DNA of 64,000 nt from Paenibacillus pasadenensis (lineage in GTDB: Bacteria > Bacillota > Bacilli > Paenibacillales > Paenibacillaceae). Below, one piece after another: positions 16,978 to 25,509 of the stretch. Under the pieces are notes generated by a model that saw only the letters and a program-made list of their open reading frames with translations, searched no databases and was not told the origin of the DNA. How positions within the stretch are numbered: the stretch's first letter is position 1; each line of letters begins with the position of its first letter. The stretch lies in assembly GCF_023715725.1 (NCBI RefSeq), contig NZ_JAMBOT010000002.1, positions 434,001 through 498,000 on the forward strand, read 5' to 3'. The position numbers and the translations under genes are program-made.

Positions 16978-18168
16978 ATGAAATATTTGATTGCGATTGC
17001 CGGATTGGTGGTCATATTTGCATTATCCTACCTGGCGAGTAAAGATAAGAGGCGCATCCGCTATCGGCCGCTGGCGCAGTTGATTATATTACAGGTTGTC
17101 CTGGCGTTTATATTGTTGAACACGACCATCGGCGAGACGCTGGTTCGTGGATTTTCTTCCGTGTTTGAAGCGCTGCTTGGTTATGCGGCGGAGGGCGTTA
17201 ACTTTGTGTTTGGCGGATTGCTGAACGAGGGCCAAGGAACGCAGTTCTTCTTGTCGGTGCTTCTGCCGATTGTGTTTATCTCCGCTCTGATTGGCATTTT
17301 GCAATATACTAAAATACTGCCGTTTATTATTAGATACATCGGCTTAGGGCTTAGCAAGGTAAACGGCATGGGCAAGCTGGAATCGTACAATGCGGTTGCT
17401 TCCGCTATTTTGGGGCAATCCGAGGTGTTTATTTCCGTCAAAAAGCAGATCGGCCTGCTGCCGGAGCACCGCATGTATACGCTGTGCGCATCCGCAATGT
17501 CGACGGTATCCATGTCCATCGTTGGGGCATATATGACGATGATTGAGCCCAAATACGTCGTTGCGGCGTTAGTTTTGAATCTGTTCGGCGGTTTTATTAT
17601 CGCGTCGATTTTAAATCCGTATACAGTATCCAAGGAAGAGGACATTCTTGAGGTACAAGAAGAGGAGAAACAGTCGTTCTTCGAAATGCTGGGCGAGTAC
17701 ATTATGGACGGCTTTAAGGTGGCCATTGTAGTCGCTGCAATGCTGATCGGTTTTGTCGCGCTGATTGCGATGATCAACGGACTGTTCGGATTGCTGTTCG
17801 GCATTACGTTCCAGGAGATACTGGGCTTTATTTTTGCGCCGGTTGCCTTCCTTATGGGGGTTCCTTGGAGCGAGGCTGTTGAAGCCGGTAAAATTATGGC
17901 CACAAAAATGGTCGCCAACGAATTCGTGGCGATGCTTGATTTGGCTAACGTTACAAAAGAAGGCATCATGTCTTCGCGGACGATTGGGATTGTGTCCGTA
18001 TTTTTGGTCTCGTTTGCGAACTTTTCGTCGATCGGCATTATTGCCGGTGCTGTAAAAGGGCTGCACGAGAAGCAGGGGAATACCGTTGCCCGCTTTGGCC
18101 TCCGGTTGCTGTACGGAGCTACGCTGGTCAGCATGCTTTCGGCTACTGTTGCCGGTCTGTTCCTATAA
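16978..18168 (+). CDS. NupC-type concentrative nucleoside transporter
   Basis: A 396-residue polytopic protein of the CNT family. Family features are visible: the paired re-entrant region [17 protein letters not shown], with the Q-S-E of the substrate site, and [11 protein letters not shown] plus [17 protein letters not shown] in the second half. It imports nucleosides using Na+ or H+. The start is the ATG after AAGGAGG; the earlier in-frame ATG (16939) has no site. A long perfect terminator follows. Confidence 0.9.
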   Translation: MKYLIAIAGLVVIFALSYLASKDKRRIRYRPLAQLIILQVVLAFILLNTTIGETLVRGFSSVFEALLGYAAEGVNFVFGGLLNEGQGTQFFLSVLLPIVFISALIGILQYTKILPFIIRYIGLGLSKVNGMGKLESYNAVASAILGQSEVFISVKKQIGLLPEHRMYTLCASAMSTVSMSIVGAYMTMIEPKYVVAALVLNLFGGFIIASILNPYTVSKEEDILEVQEEEKQSFFEMLGEYIMDGFKVAIVVAAMLIGFVALIAMINGLFGLLFGITFQEILGFIFAPVAFLMGVPWSEAVEAGKIMATKMVANEFVAMLDLANVTKEGIMSSRTIGIVSVFLVSFANFSSIGIIAGAVKGLHEKQGNTVARFGLRLLYGATLVSMLSATVAGLFL

Positions 18169-18204
18169 TGTAATTCCAATCGCGTTTTGTCAGATGTGAA
18201 ATAG

Positions 18205-18259
18205 GAGGGCCTATTATGATGCTGCATGTTCGGTGCAGCGTTGTAATAGGCCCTCTTTT
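18205..18259 (+). terminator. Intrinsic terminator of nupC
   Basis: A stem of more than 20 bp: GAGGGCCTATTA with ATGCTGCA pairs with TGCAGC and TAATAGGCCCTC around a short GTTC-type loop, followed by TTTTG. Confidence 0.9.
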
Positions 18260-18450
18260 GTGCTGAACAGCCGCTTTTCCGCCTTATTTCTAGAAAATTG
18301 AGAGCAATTGAGATAAATGCTACATGGTCCAGTATGCTTTTTGCTACAAAAAAATAAATGTGAACCTTACTCCGGGACGAATCATTGGCTACAATTGGCA
18401 GTGTCGTACTCGGCTAGGTTTCAGGTTTAATGGAGAAAGGATGATCTACT

Positions 18451-20133
18451 GTGACAGCTTCAAGCAGTCCCGTATTAGAACTTAGATGCATCAGCTCGCT
18501 GATTAAAGTGTTTGCCGATTGCGATCTGGATGCAGGTTCGCATTCACGCGCTTCGGCTTTATCAAATGAGACCTATTCCTTCCAGGTCGCTTACCGCTCG
18601 GAACGTTTGCTCAAGGGAATAAGCGTTCACGCGGAGGGAAGCCTGGCTTCAGTTATTTCGATTCGGCAAGTCGGCCTTGTCCCGGCTGAAATGCTTAATT
18701 ATTTTGACCATGACGCTCATGTCGTTCGAGTTACGCCTGGACTTTATCCCGATCCGTTATATCCGCATAAAAAAGCCGAAGGTGCGGTCAGCGTGCCCGG
18801 GCAATGGAGAAGCGTCTGGATAACCGTTTCGCTTGACCTCTCCGTTACACCGGGAGTGCATCCTATAAAAATCATTTTCACCTCCGCACAATCCGAGGAG
18901 CTCGCGCAAGCCGACTTTGAACTGGAGGTGCTGCCAGGCACGCTGCCGGAACAGCAGCTGGTTCATACGGAATGGTTTCATGCCGATTGCCTGGCCACGT
19001 ACTACAACGTTAATGTGTTTAGCGACCGCCACTGGGAGCTTATTGATAACTACCTGCAAACGTACGTCCGGTATGGCGGCAGCATGATTTTGACACCGTT
19101 GTTCACGCTGCCATTAGATACAGCTCCCGGCCTTGACCGTCCTACTGTTCAGCTGGTTCAAGTGGAAATCACCGGCGATAACCGTTACCGTTTCGATTTC
19201 AGCCTGCTGGAAAAATGGGTGGAGCTTTGCAATCGCCGAGGCATTCGTCATTTTGAATTTTCGCATCTGTTCACTCAATGGGGGGCGAAACACGCTCCTA
19301 AGGTGATTGCTTTTGAAAATGGAGAAGAGAAAAAGATTTTCGGCTGGGAGACTGATTCTACAGGGGAGCCTTACAAACAGTTTCTTGGGCAGCTGCTTCC
19401 GGAATTGATGGAATTCATCCGCAAACACAGACTTCAGGACCGGTGTTATTTCCACATCTCCGACGAGCCGAAGCTGGAGCATTTGGCCGAGTATGAAAGC
19501 GCCAGCGATTTGATGCGGGAGCATCTCGACGGTCTGCCAATTCTCGATGCGCTGTCCGCACCTGATTTTTACGTCAAGGGGCTTGTGCATACGCCTATTC
19601 CTCCAACAAACCATGCGGATGACGTTTTGCCAATCGTAGAGGGCGAGAGATGGACGTACTACTGCTGCGATCAATATAAAGAAGTGTCCAACCGGTTTTT
19701 CAGCATGCCGTCCTCGCGTAACCGGATTATCGGGATGCAGCTCTACAAATACGAGATTCACGGCTTCCTGCACTGGGGCTTTAATTTCTGGTACTCGCAA
19801 TTTTCCCGGAAAGCGGTGGACCCTTTCAAAATAACCGATTCCGATTACGGGTTCCCGTCCGGAGACGCCTACCTCGTTTATCCGGGGGAGGACGGCCTTC
19901 CCATTGATTCAATGAGGCTGCTTGTGTTTCATGAGGGGCTGCAGGATCTTCGCGCGCTGCGCCTGCTGGAATCTCTCGTTGGACGCGAACAGACGGTAGC
20001 TATTTTGGAGGAGGATTTGGCTGAACCGCTGACCTTTGCCGTCTACCCTCGAGAGGATGAATGGCTGATCCGCTGCAGGGAGCGCATTAACGCTGCTATC
20101 AAGTCCCATCTGCCAAGCGTATCTATAAGCTGA
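18451..20133 (+). CDS. DUF4091 / GH123-like protein
   Basis: A 560-residue, probably cytoplasmic protein (no signal peptide). It has an N-terminal beta-sandwich followed by a (beta/alpha)8-like domain with YFHISDEPKLEHL near residue 335, the D-E pair typical of DUF4091/GH123 N-acetyl-galactosaminidase-like proteins, and a C-terminal DUF4091 block (GDAYLVYPGEDGL, then FHEGLQDLRALRLLE). The start is a GTG with AAAGGA 10 nt upstream. It lies next to an AraC regulator and a rhamnosidase, which suggests intracellular glycan breakdown. Activity is inference. Confidence 0.82.
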   Translation: MTASSSPVLELRCISSLIKVFADCDLDAGSHSRASALSNETYSFQVAYRSERLLKGISVHAEGSLASVISIRQVGLVPAEMLNYFDHDAHVVRVTPGLYPDPLYPHKKAEGAVSVPGQWRSVWITVSLDLSVTPGVHPIKIIFTSAQSEELAQADFELEVLPGTLPEQQLVHTEWFHADCLATYYNVNVFSDRHWELIDNYLQTYVRYGGSMILTPLFTLPLDTAPGLDRPTVQLVQVEITGDNRYRFDFSLLEKWVELCNRRGIRHFEFSHLFTQWGAKHAPKVIAFENGEEKKIFGWETDSTGEPYKQFLGQLLPELMEFIRKHRLQDRCYFHISDEPKLEHLAEYESASDLMREHLDGLPILDALSAPDFYVKGLVHTPIPPTNHADDVLPIVEGERWTYYCCDQYKEVSNRFFSMPSSRNRIIGMQLYKYEIHGFLHWGFNFWYSQFSRKAVDPFKITDSDYGFPSGDAYLVYPGEDGLPIDSMRLLVFHEGLQDLRALRLLESLVGREQTVAILEEDLAEPLTFAVYPREDEWLIRCRERINAAIKSHLPSVSIS

Positions 20134-20152
20134 CGGCCGTAAATAAACAGAG

Positions 20153-20203
20153 ACAAGCCCGATCCGGCCGCCGGTCACACCGGCTCCAGACGGGCTTGTT
20201 TGC
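20153..20203. terminator. Intrinsic terminator with the AraC-gene stop codon inside it
   Basis: ACAAGCCCG (20153-20161) pairs with CGGGCTTGT (20191-20199), with an inner CCGG-type stem, followed by TTG. The TGA of the opposing AraC-type gene (20175-20177) lies in the upper stem/loop. Confidence 0.7.
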
Positions 20204-21041
20204 GGTAATGCCCCGGAGCGCAGCCCATAATTCGTCTGAATAACGCGGTAAAATGGGCATAGTCCTGATAACCGACGGCAGAGCCGATCGCGGCTATTTT
20301 CCCGTCGGTGTCGCGCAGCAGACGGCAAGCCTCGCGGATGCGCAGCCGCTGCTGGTACGCAAGCGGCGGCATGCCGGTATGTTTGGCGAACAGCCGTTGA
20401 AGCTGCCGTTCCCCAAGCCCTGCAATACGAGCCAGCTCAGATGTGGGAATAGGCTGGTCGTAGCAGCGGTGCAGATGCCGCAATGCCTCCTCCAGCATCG
20501 CATGAACGGGAACGCTGCTGTCTGCTGCCTCCGTGTTCAGCCGCTGAAGATGTACGAGAAGCTGCAAAAGCGCGGCGTGGAGCGAGGCTTCCCAGCCCGG
20601 TCTGCGGGCTGCATATTCGTAGTAGAGCCGCTGGAACAGCTTGCCGCATTCCCCGTCCTTGTCCCGGAAGCGCCTAATGCCCGTTGCGGCAAGCAGCGCC
20701 AGCAGCGGCGTTCCGCCAGGAACATAGTGAATAAACGATGACAGCCTAAAAGGATCGATCAGGCAGTTCTGCACGACTAGCGGACCTGCCGCATCGGGAG
20801 AGGTAGGCCGGAATACGTGGGACACGCCGATCGGAATCAGGATTACGTCGCCCTGCGAGACCGGAAGAGAGCTCCCGTCTCCATAGTGGACACCGCTGCC
20901 TTCCGCAACATAAGAAATTTCCGCAAAATCATGCGTATGTTCATGAAGCTCATAACTTTCGACGGCACGGTTCACATAAATCGGAAGATTGGCTTCAAAA
21001 AAGTGAACACCTTGCAATGAACCGATGACTCGTTGGACCAT
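20175..21041 (-). CDS. AraC-family regulator with N-terminal cupin
   Basis: A 288-residue regulator. The N-terminal half is a cupin sugar-sensing domain (YELHEHTHDFAEISYVAEGS, then GDVILIPIGVSHVFRP). The last 100 residues contain two helix-turn-helix motifs (SELARIAGLGERQLQRLF and IGSAVGYQDYAHFTALFRR). I start at the ATG at 21041, which has AAAGGAG upstream. It is divergent from the rhamnosidase and convergent with the DUF4091 gene, and most likely controls one or both in response to a sugar. Confidence 0.88.
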   Translation of the reverse strand: MVQRVIGSLQGVHFFEANLPIYVNRAVESYELHEHTHDFAEISYVAEGSGVHYGDGSSLPVSQGDVILIPIGVSHVFRPTSPDAAGPLVVQNCLIDPFRLSSFIHYVPGGTPLLALLAATGIRRFRDKDGECGKLFQRLYYEYAARRPGWEASLHAALLQLLVHLQRLNTEAADSSVPVHAMLEEALRHLHRCYDQPIPTSELARIAGLGERQLQRLFAKHTGMPPLAYQQRLRIREACRLLRDTDGKIAAIGSAVGYQDYAHFTALFRRIMGCAPGHYRKQARLEPV

Positions 21042-21068
21042 TTTGCCAGTGCTCCTTTCCGTTGTCGC

Positions 21069-21115
21069 AACCCCCCCCTTCAAATGTCGGTAATGCCGCC
21101 TACAAGGGGGTGGTT
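21069..21115. promoter_or_regulatory. Inverted repeat in the AraC / rhamnosidase intergenic region
   Basis: AACCCCCCCCTT (21069-21080) and AAGGGGGTGGTT (21104-21115) form 12-nt arms with one mismatch, 23 nt apart. It could be an operator for the AraC regulator or a stem-loop at the start of the divergent transcripts. Confidence 0.45.
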
Positions 21116-21126
21116 TTCATTATAAG

Positions 21127-21142
21127 ATGAAAACGATTGCGA
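21127..21142 (+). promoter_or_regulatory. cre-like CcpA site upstream of the rhamnosidase
   Basis: ATGAAAACGATTGCGA matches WTGNAARCGNWWWCAW at 14 of 16 positions, 28 nt before the start codon. Expected effect is repression when glucose is present. Confidence 0.5.
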
Positions 21143-21169
21143 GAATAGATGTGAAGGGAGCTTTTTGCC

Positions 21170-23842
21170 GTGACATTGACTATAAAAAGCACTGCCTGCG
21201 AGTACCGGAATGAAGCGTTGGGATTAGACGCCGCAAAGCCTAGATTCAGCTGGAAGCTGGAAAGCGCCGCACGCGGAGCCGCTCAGAGCGGATACCGGCT
21301 TCAGGTGGCCGAGGCCAGCGATTGCTTCGATAAACCGATATGGGATACAGGGCGCGTCCAGAGCGCGGAGTCGATCCAGATTGCCTACGACGGTCCGGCG
21401 CTTCGCTCCAGAACCCGTTATTATTATCGGGTGCAGGCTTGGGATAAAAGCGGTGAGCCTTCGCCATGGAGCCAATCGGACTGGTGGGAAACATCTTTTA
21501 TGCAAGAGACGGACTGGAAGGCGGAATGGATTTCGGCCGATCCTGAGCTCTATGCGCCGGACGACGAAGCGTCCCCCTTGCTCCGCAAGGAGTTCGAGGC
21601 CTTGCAGCCGGTAGCAGCCGCGAGGCTGTACGTTACGGCAGCGGGGGTGTATGAGGTCCATCTTAACGGACAGCGCGTCGGAGAGGATCTGATGACGCCG
21701 GGATGGACCAGCTACGGGGATCGGCTCCAGTACCAGACGTTTGATGTTACCGGCCTGATTGTTCAGGGAAACAATGCGCTTGGGGCAGCTCTCGGCAGCG
21801 GCTGGTACAAAGGCGAGCTGGTGTGGCAAAATTCGCGCAATCATTACGGCAGCACGAGAGCGCTCCTGCTTCAGCTTCATGTCGTTCATCAGGACGGCAG
21901 CGAAAGCATCATAACGTCAGACCCAAGCTGGAAAACGTCTACGGGAGGGCTGCTCTCGTCCGAAATCTATCACGGTGAAGAATACGATGCGCGCCTTGAG
22001 CCGAACGGCTGGCTGCAGCCAAACTTTGACGACAGCGCCTGGAAACAAGCGGTGAAGGCGTCCCCTGCAGTCGGAAGGCTGACCGCGCAGGAGCACTTGC
22101 CGGTTCGGGTAACCGAGCGGATCAGTCCGATTGCCTTGCTCCGTACGCCAAATGGCGAAACGGTGCTGGACTTCGGACAGAATTTGGTTGGCAGAGTTCA
22201 TCTCAAACTGAATGTGCCGGAAGGCACGGTGATTATGCTGGAGCATGCGGAGATTCTCGACAGCGAAGGGAATTTTTATACGGCGAATCTCCGTTCGGCG
22301 AAGCAAAAGCTGGTTTATACGGCTTCAGGAGCGGCCGAGGAAAGTTATGCGGCAAAATTCAGCTTTTACGGCTTTCGCTACGTCCGGTTGGAAGGTTTTC
22401 CGGGGCAGGAGCTTGGAGCGGTGCCGCTGGACGGCTTTACTGCCGAGGTTATGCATACGGATATGCCGCGAACTGGCTCGTTCCATTGCTCGAATGAGCA
22501 GATAAACCAGCTGTTCCGCAATATCGTATGGGGGCAGAGAGGCAATTTTCTGGATGTGCCGACGGACTGTCCGCAGCGAAACGAACGGCTGGGCTGGACG
22601 GGAGATGCGCAGGTTTTTGTGCGGACAGCCGCGTTTAACTATGACGTCAGCCTGTTTTTTGCCAAATGGCTGCGGGATCTCAAGGCGGATCAGGAGCCGG
22701 ACGGAGGGGTGCCGCATGTTATTCCGGATGTGCTGCATGATCATTCTTCCGCAGCCTGGGGGGATGCGGCAGTCATTGTTCCGTGGACCGTTTACCGTTG
22801 TTATGGCGACCGCTCCATTTTGGAAGATCAGTTTGAAAGCATGAAAGCCTGGGTTGAATACATTCGCAGGCAGGGTGAGGACGAATTTTTGTGGAATACG
22901 GGGTCCCATTTTGGCGACTGGCTCGGACTGGACGGCAAAGCCGACAGCTGCGACGGCGCAACGCCGAAGGATCTCATTTGCACGGCGTTTTATGCCTATT
23001 CGGCCTCCCTGGTCCGCAATGCGGCGGCAGTGCTTGGCAAAGAGGAAGACGTAACACGTTATTCGGAACTGACGGATCGGGTACGAGAGGCGTTCAATCG
23101 TGAATTCATGACACCGGCCGGACGGCTGGCGGCTCCGACACAGACGGCGCATGCCCTTGTTTTGGCGTTCGAGCTTGTTGAGGGCAAGGCGCGGGAACGG
23201 GTGGCAAGAGAGCTGAACAGGCTTGTCGCGGAACAGGATTTCCATTTGACGACGGGTTTTGTAGGCACTCCGCATCTTTGTTTTGCCCTTTCCGACAACG
23301 GCTACCATGAGACGGCGCTTAAGCTGCTTGTGCAGGAAAGCTATCCTTCATGGCTGTATTCCGTCTCCAAAGGAGCGACCACGATCTGGGAGCATTGGGA
23401 CGGCGTGAAGCCGGACGGATCGTTTTGGAGCGCCGACATGAATTCGTTCAATCATTACGCCTATGGCGCGATTGGCGATTGGATGTACCGGCGTGTGGCC
23501 GGCATCGATATAGACGGGGAGCTGCCGGCGTACCGCTCGATTCGAATTGAGCCTATGTTCGGCGGCGAGATGCTTGATCATGCTTCAGCTGAGCTTGAAT
23601 CGCCTTACGGCCTTATCCGCTCCGGATGGCGAAAGTACGGGGACAGGCTGGAGCTGGACATCGAGATTCCGGTTAATACGACCGCGAAGGTTCGATTCCC
23701 GGCTTCTTATGCCGGGAAAATTAGCGAAAGCGGAGGTTTGATTCGGGAAGCAGACGGTATTGAGCTTATTGAAGAAGGAGAGCTTGGGATCGTTGTCCAG
23801 GCCGTATCCGGCACCTATCGCTTTGTACTGGGAGAAAAGTGA
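21170..23842 (+). CDS. Alpha-L-rhamnosidase (GH78)
   Basis: An 890-residue cytoplasmic enzyme with the normal GH78 order: N-terminal beta domains (LGLDAAKPRFSWKLES is typical), a second sandwich with YVTAAGVYEVHLNGQRVGED, the (alpha/alpha)6 barrel and a C-terminal beta domain. The catalytic block DVPTDCPQRNERLGWTGDAQ carries acidic residues D466 and E472. It releases terminal L-rhamnose from plant glycosides or polysaccharides. The start is a GTG with GAAGGGAG upstream. Divergent AraC regulator and a cre-like site suggest sugar-inducible, catabolite-repressed control. Confidence 0.93.
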   Translation: MTLTIKSTACEYRNEALGLDAAKPRFSWKLESAARGAAQSGYRLQVAEASDCFDKPIWDTGRVQSAESIQIAYDGPALRSRTRYYYRVQAWDKSGEPSPWSQSDWWETSFMQETDWKAEWISADPELYAPDDEASPLLRKEFEALQPVAAARLYVTAAGVYEVHLNGQRVGEDLMTPGWTSYGDRLQYQTFDVTGLIVQGNNALGAALGSGWYKGELVWQNSRNHYGSTRALLLQLHVVHQDGSESIITSDPSWKTSTGGLLSSEIYHGEEYDARLEPNGWLQPNFDDSAWKQAVKASPAVGRLTAQEHLPVRVTERISPIALLRTPNGETVLDFGQNLVGRVHLKLNVPEGTVIMLEHAEILDSEGNFYTANLRSAKQKLVYTASGAAEESYAAKFSFYGFRYVRLEGFPGQELGAVPLDGFTAEVMHTDMPRTGSFHCSNEQINQLFRNIVWGQRGNFLDVPTDCPQRNERLGWTGDAQVFVRTAAFNYDVSLFFAKWLRDLKADQEPDGGVPHVIPDVLHDHSSAAWGDAAVIVPWTVYRCYGDRSILEDQFESMKAWVEYIRRQGEDEFLWNTGSHFGDWLGLDGKADSCDGATPKDLICTAFYAYSASLVRNAAAVLGKEEDVTRYSELTDRVREAFNREFMTPAGRLAAPTQTAHALVLAFELVEGKARERVARELNRLVAEQDFHLTTGFVGTPHLCFALSDNGYHETALKLLVQESYPSWLYSVSKGATTIWEHWDGVKPDGSFWSADMNSFNHYAYGAIGDWMYRRVAGIDIDGELPAYRSIRIEPMFGGEMLDHASAELESPYGLIRSGWRKYGDRLELDIEIPVNTTAKVRFPASYAGKISESGGLIREADGIELIEEGELGIVVQAVSGTYRFVLGEK

Positions 23843-23874
23843 GTTAACAGCGAACCAATTCTTTTGAAATCGGA

Positions 23875-23916
23875 AACAGGCGCTGGCCTCTGCTGAGGTT
23901 GGCGCCTGTTCTTTTC
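23875..23916. terminator. Intrinsic terminator after the rhamnosidase gene
   Basis: AACAGGCGC pairs with GCGCCTGTT around GCCTC-TGCT-GAGGT, followed by CTTTTCT. It lies between convergent genes. Confidence 0.8.
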
Positions 23917-23932
23917 TAGCTGTGACCGATCG

Positions 23933-24655
23933 TTACCCGACTTGCATCGTTGGAGCCAGAACAATCTCCCGAATATTTACGTTTTGCGGCTGGCTGAAAG
24001 CAAAATAGATCGTTTCCGCCACTGTTTGAGGAGAGAGTCCTCCTTGGATGGAGTTTTTCCATTCGTTATATCCGCTTTTAATCTCGTCGCTGGTCGTATG
24101 CCCGAGCAGCTCCGTCTCAACAACGCCAGGAGCGATTGTTATGACCCGCACATTATGTTTTGCAACTTCCTCACGGACGTTTTCACTCATGGAATGAACC
24201 GCAAACTTGGTGCCGACATACGCAGCGTGATCCGTAAAGGTTTTTTTGCCCGCAATGGAGCTGACGTTAATAATGGTGCCGGTTTTACGTTCAATCATTG
24301 AAGGCAGCACGGCCTGCATTCCTTTCAGCAAACCGAGCACATTCACATCAAACATTGTTTTCCACTCGTCGCTGCTCTGATTTGCAACATCCCCAAGCAG
24401 CATGACTCCTGCATTGTTAATCATGGCTTGGATGGGGCCGAACTTGTCCGCCGCTTGCTGAATGGCGCTTTTCAGCGCTGCCTCGTCCGTTACGTCTACT
24501 TTGGCTATCCTAACTTGTTCGCCTTGAAATTTCTCCAGACGCTCGATTCGGCGGGCGAGCAGCAGTACATTATGTCCTTTTTCCAAAAAATAGTTAGCTG
24601 TAGCTTCTCCGATGCCCGAGGACGCTCCAGTAATCGCTACAAAACCTTTTGTCAT
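23933..24655 (-). CDS. Short-chain dehydrogenase/reductase (classical SDR)
   Basis: A 240-residue SDR. The cofactor loop TGASSGIG is near residue 9, the NNAG motif is near residue 86, and the catalytic Ser/Tyr/Lys set appears as NVSSIAGKK and YVGTKFAV (Tyr-x-x-x-Lys). PGVVETELLG follows as usual. It reduces a carbonyl with NAD(P)H; substrate unknown. The ATG at 24655 has GGAAG 9 nt upstream. It is divergent from an HxlR-type regulator, which likely controls it, as in many quinone- or aldehyde-responsive pairs. Confidence 0.88.
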   Translation of the reverse strand: MTKGFVAITGASSGIGEATANYFLEKGHNVLLLARRIERLEKFQGEQVRIAKVDVTDEAALKSAIQQAADKFGPIQAMINNAGVMLLGDVANQSSDEWKTMFDVNVLGLLKGMQAVLPSMIERKTGTIINVSSIAGKKTFTDHAAYVGTKFAVHSMSENVREEVAKHNVRVITIAPGVVETELLGHTTSDEIKSGYNEWKNSIQGGLSPQTVAETIYFAFSQPQNVNIREIVLAPTMQVG

Positions 24656-24733
24656 ACCATACAACTTCCTTTCTATGTTTCATTTGCAGTTAAGTGTATA
24701 ATGTAAACTCTTACGAGAACAGTATGCACTTTC

Positions 24734-24750
24734 AGGTTATTAGGTAACCT
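24734..24750. promoter_or_regulatory. Inverted repeat, candidate HxlR operator
   Basis: AGGTTA-TTAGG-TAACCT: perfect 6-nt arms with a 5-nt spacer, in the gap between the SDR and HxlR genes. Confidence 0.45.
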
Positions 24751-24779
24751 CAAGGTGCGTATGAAAGGGGATCGCGAGA

Positions 24780-25181
24780 ATGGAAAACCAGGATGATAAG
24801 CCGATTGCGGACACGCGCCGGTACAAATACATGAATGAATTCGATGCAACGATGCAGATGATTCAGGGCAAATGGAAAGTGATGCTCCTCTATGAGCTGT
24901 ATGAACAGCCTGCGCGAAGGTTTGGAGAACTGATGAAATACATTGACGGGATCTCCCATAAAACGTTGACCAAACAGCTCCGTGAATTAGAAGCGCATGA
25001 GCTCCTTACACGGACGTTGTATTCCGAAGTTCCTGCAAGAGTGGAATATAATCTAAGCGACAAAGGCCGCTCGCTGATCCCTCTGCTGGAGATGATCTGC
25101 AAGTGGGGGCTGGCGAATGTGGACCGGAATGAAATGGAACGTTTATTATGCGAAGAGGAAAACGATGAATTATTTTCCTGA
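24780..25181 (+). CDS. HxlR-family transcriptional regulator
   Basis: A 133-residue winged-helix protein with the family core IQGKWKVMLLYELYEQPARR, FGELMKYIDGISHKTLTKQL, RELEAHELLTR and VPARVEYNLSDKG. Redox-sensing relatives such as HypR have a conserved cysteine shortly before the GGKWK motif; here that position is not Cys (MNEFDATMQMIQGKWK), so it should not sense by that route. It probably autoregulates and represses the divergent SDR gene through the palindrome between them. Confidence 0.88.
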   Translation: MENQDDKPIADTRRYKYMNEFDATMQMIQGKWKVMLLYELYEQPARRFGELMKYIDGISHKTLTKQLRELEAHELLTRTLYSEVPARVEYNLSDKGRSLIPLLEMICKWGLANVDRNEMERLLCEEENDELFS

Positions 25182-25187
25182 TTTTTG

Positions 25188-25217
25188 TTGACAAGCCTAA
25201 TCTTCGCGTGATATATT
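25188..25217 (+). promoter_or_regulatory. Strong sigma-A promoter of the second tRNA-Leu
   Basis: Perfect TTGACA (25188-25193), 18-nt spacer, TATATT (25212-25217), 16 nt before the tRNA. Confidence 0.7.
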
Positions 25218-25232
25218 CTTTCTTGTGATTAC

Positions 25233-25316
25233 GCGGTCGTGGCGGAATTGGCAGACGCGCTGGCTTCAGGTGCCAGTGGTAGCAATACCGTGGAGGTTCG
25301 AGTCCTCTCGACCGCA
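25233..25316 (+). tRNA. tRNA-Leu (anticodon CAG), CCA not encoded
   Basis: Identical to the tRNA at 14202 except for one acceptor-stem base pair (A-T replaced by G-C: GCGGTCG pairs with CGACCGC). The discriminator A is followed by TTC, so CCA must be added after transcription. Flanked by a strong promoter and a terminator. Confidence 0.95.
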
Positions 25317-25329
25317 TTCCATTTTCAAC

Positions 25330-25360
25330 AAAACCCTTCTTCGGAAGGGTTTTTCTTTTT
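25330..25360 (+). terminator. Terminator of the second tRNA-Leu
   Basis: AAAACCCTTC-TTCG-GAAGGGTTTTT followed by CTTTTTT. Confidence 0.85.
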
Positions 25361-25509
25361 TCCTCTAATGGGCCGCTGATTATCTCACGTCCATTCCACG
25401 ATTATTTCCTCAAAGAAGTTTGAATCTAGTGATCTTACCCCATTCACATATTTCAATTATCTAAACACCATACTACTGTAGTAATCAACATCCAGGTGAA
25501 GGGGATTTT

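Noticed and set aside
17181..18227. Long open frame antisense to nupC (about 348 codons)
   Set aside because: It mirrors the codon pattern of a real membrane-protein gene, has no RBS and reads as low-complexity Ser/Thr/Pro-rich sequence.
22325..23308. Long open frame antisense to the rhamnosidase gene
   Set aside because: Shadow frame of a well-supported GH78 gene; no RBS and no recognisable domain.
14202..25316. Integrated mobile element between the two tRNA-Leu genes
   Set aside because: No integrase, transposase or phage gene lies between them, both tRNAs are complete with their own promoter and terminator, and the content is ordinary metabolic genes.
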